From assembly GCA_964516295.1 (NCBI GenBank), contig CAZEYT010000017.1, positions 1-42,308 on the forward strand: DNA of 42,308 bases, read 5' to 3'. Numbering within the stretch: the first letter of the stretch is position 1; every line of letters starts with the position of its first letter. This DNA comes from CAZEYT01 sp964516295 (GTDB lineage Bacteria; Verrucomicrobiota; Verrucomicrobiia; Chthoniobacterales; Terrimicrobiaceae). Positions 42,110 to 42,308 of this stretch are shown here, piece after piece. The position numbers and the translations under genes are program-made. Below the pieces are notes generated by a model. The model searched no databases, was not told where the DNA came from, and saw only the letters and a program-made list of their open reading frames with translations.

Positions 42110-42308
42110 CGTCTGAAAACCGCTAAAACAGCAGGACGTGCTCGGGGAACCTGGCCTGCATGGAGGAGAGGCCGTTAGGCTCGGTCGCTGAACGTGCCGT
42201 TGAACAGGAAGGGAGGATTGGGGGTGCCACTGACGACGGTGAGTTCGCCTTAACCCGAGTTCCGCAGTTTGAATTGCTTTGAAAAGTTTTTCCCCAGGGA
42301 CGCCGCGG
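42110..42308. other. Terminal interval with no supported gene
   Basis: No gene that I can support. On the minus strand one frame stays open from the window edge to a stop at 42123-42125 and another, with a stop at about 42180, reads GELTVVSGTPNPPFLFNG, which looks coding but lacks a start. A gene could continue off the right edge, or a decayed fragment may be here. Confidence 0.4.

Overview
The window looks like chromosomal DNA (high GC, dense genes) from a Gram-negative-type bacterium, most likely of the PVC superphylum and probably Verrucomicrobiota. This rests on gene content, not on a database comparison: a large prepilin-type N-terminal-domain protein ending in a C-terminal DGH motif, a soluble prepilin-like relative, a two-subunit-style ResB protein, and weak Shine-Dalgarno signals with several GTG starts. 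It has a classical bacterial rRNA operon end (23S 3' end, then 5S, then a strong intrinsic terminator). No phage, insertion sequence, tRNA or CRISPR was seen. 

Layout: 1-474 rRNA operon tail. 709-3957 minus-strand run: prepilin-like protein, UbiA-like membrane protein, DEAD-box helicase. 4103-9932 plus-strand run: GNAT-fold protein, then a ureide cluster (hydroxyisourate hydrolase, allantoate amidohydrolase, allantoinase) overlapping end to end and running into an ABC exporter. 10064-11113 orphan NarL-type histidine kinase. 11168-13920 minus-strand genes for a shortened ferritin-like protein, a radical SAM protein, exported MsrA and a small unknown protein. 14001-20237 mostly plus-strand housekeeping genes: cytidine deaminase, a degenerate papain-like protein, GluQ-RS carrying an in-frame 72-bp duplication, P-II, UppP, a beta-propeller lactonase, a bacterial voltage-gated sodium channel and a VOC protein. 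20370-27209 minus-strand run: metallophosphatase-like lipoprotein, pilin-like protein, D,D-carboxypeptidase, PfkA, Apt, NadC, ChrA. 27337-30160 plus-strand three-gene overlapping operon: RNase H-like exonuclease, TPR protein, MidA-type methyltransferase. 30176-36103 minus-strand genes: small ribbon-helix-helix-like protein, Dabb protein, a lone NuoA, an XRE regulator with an upstream palindrome, a LuxR-type response regulator, and a very large TerB/FHA-like/ABCG fusion. 36214-40559 plus-strand copper-type P1B ATPase with an additional C-terminal membrane domain, overlapping a ResB gene. 40563-42109 PyrF and IspE. 

Working together: the ureide genes make a coherent hydroxyisourate-to-ureidoglycolate segment lacking the decarboxylase and uricase. 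The copper ATPase plus ResB pair suggests a role in maturation of respiratory cytochromes or oxidases. The histidine kinase and the response regulator are both orphans of the NarL class and could be partners. The best candidates for something not yet described are the exonuclease/TPR/methyltransferase operon, the ATPase C-terminal domain coupled to ResB, the TerB/FHA-like/ABCG protein, and the coupled pair of a metallophosphatase-like lipoprotein with altered metal ligands and a pilin-like protein lacking the processing motif.
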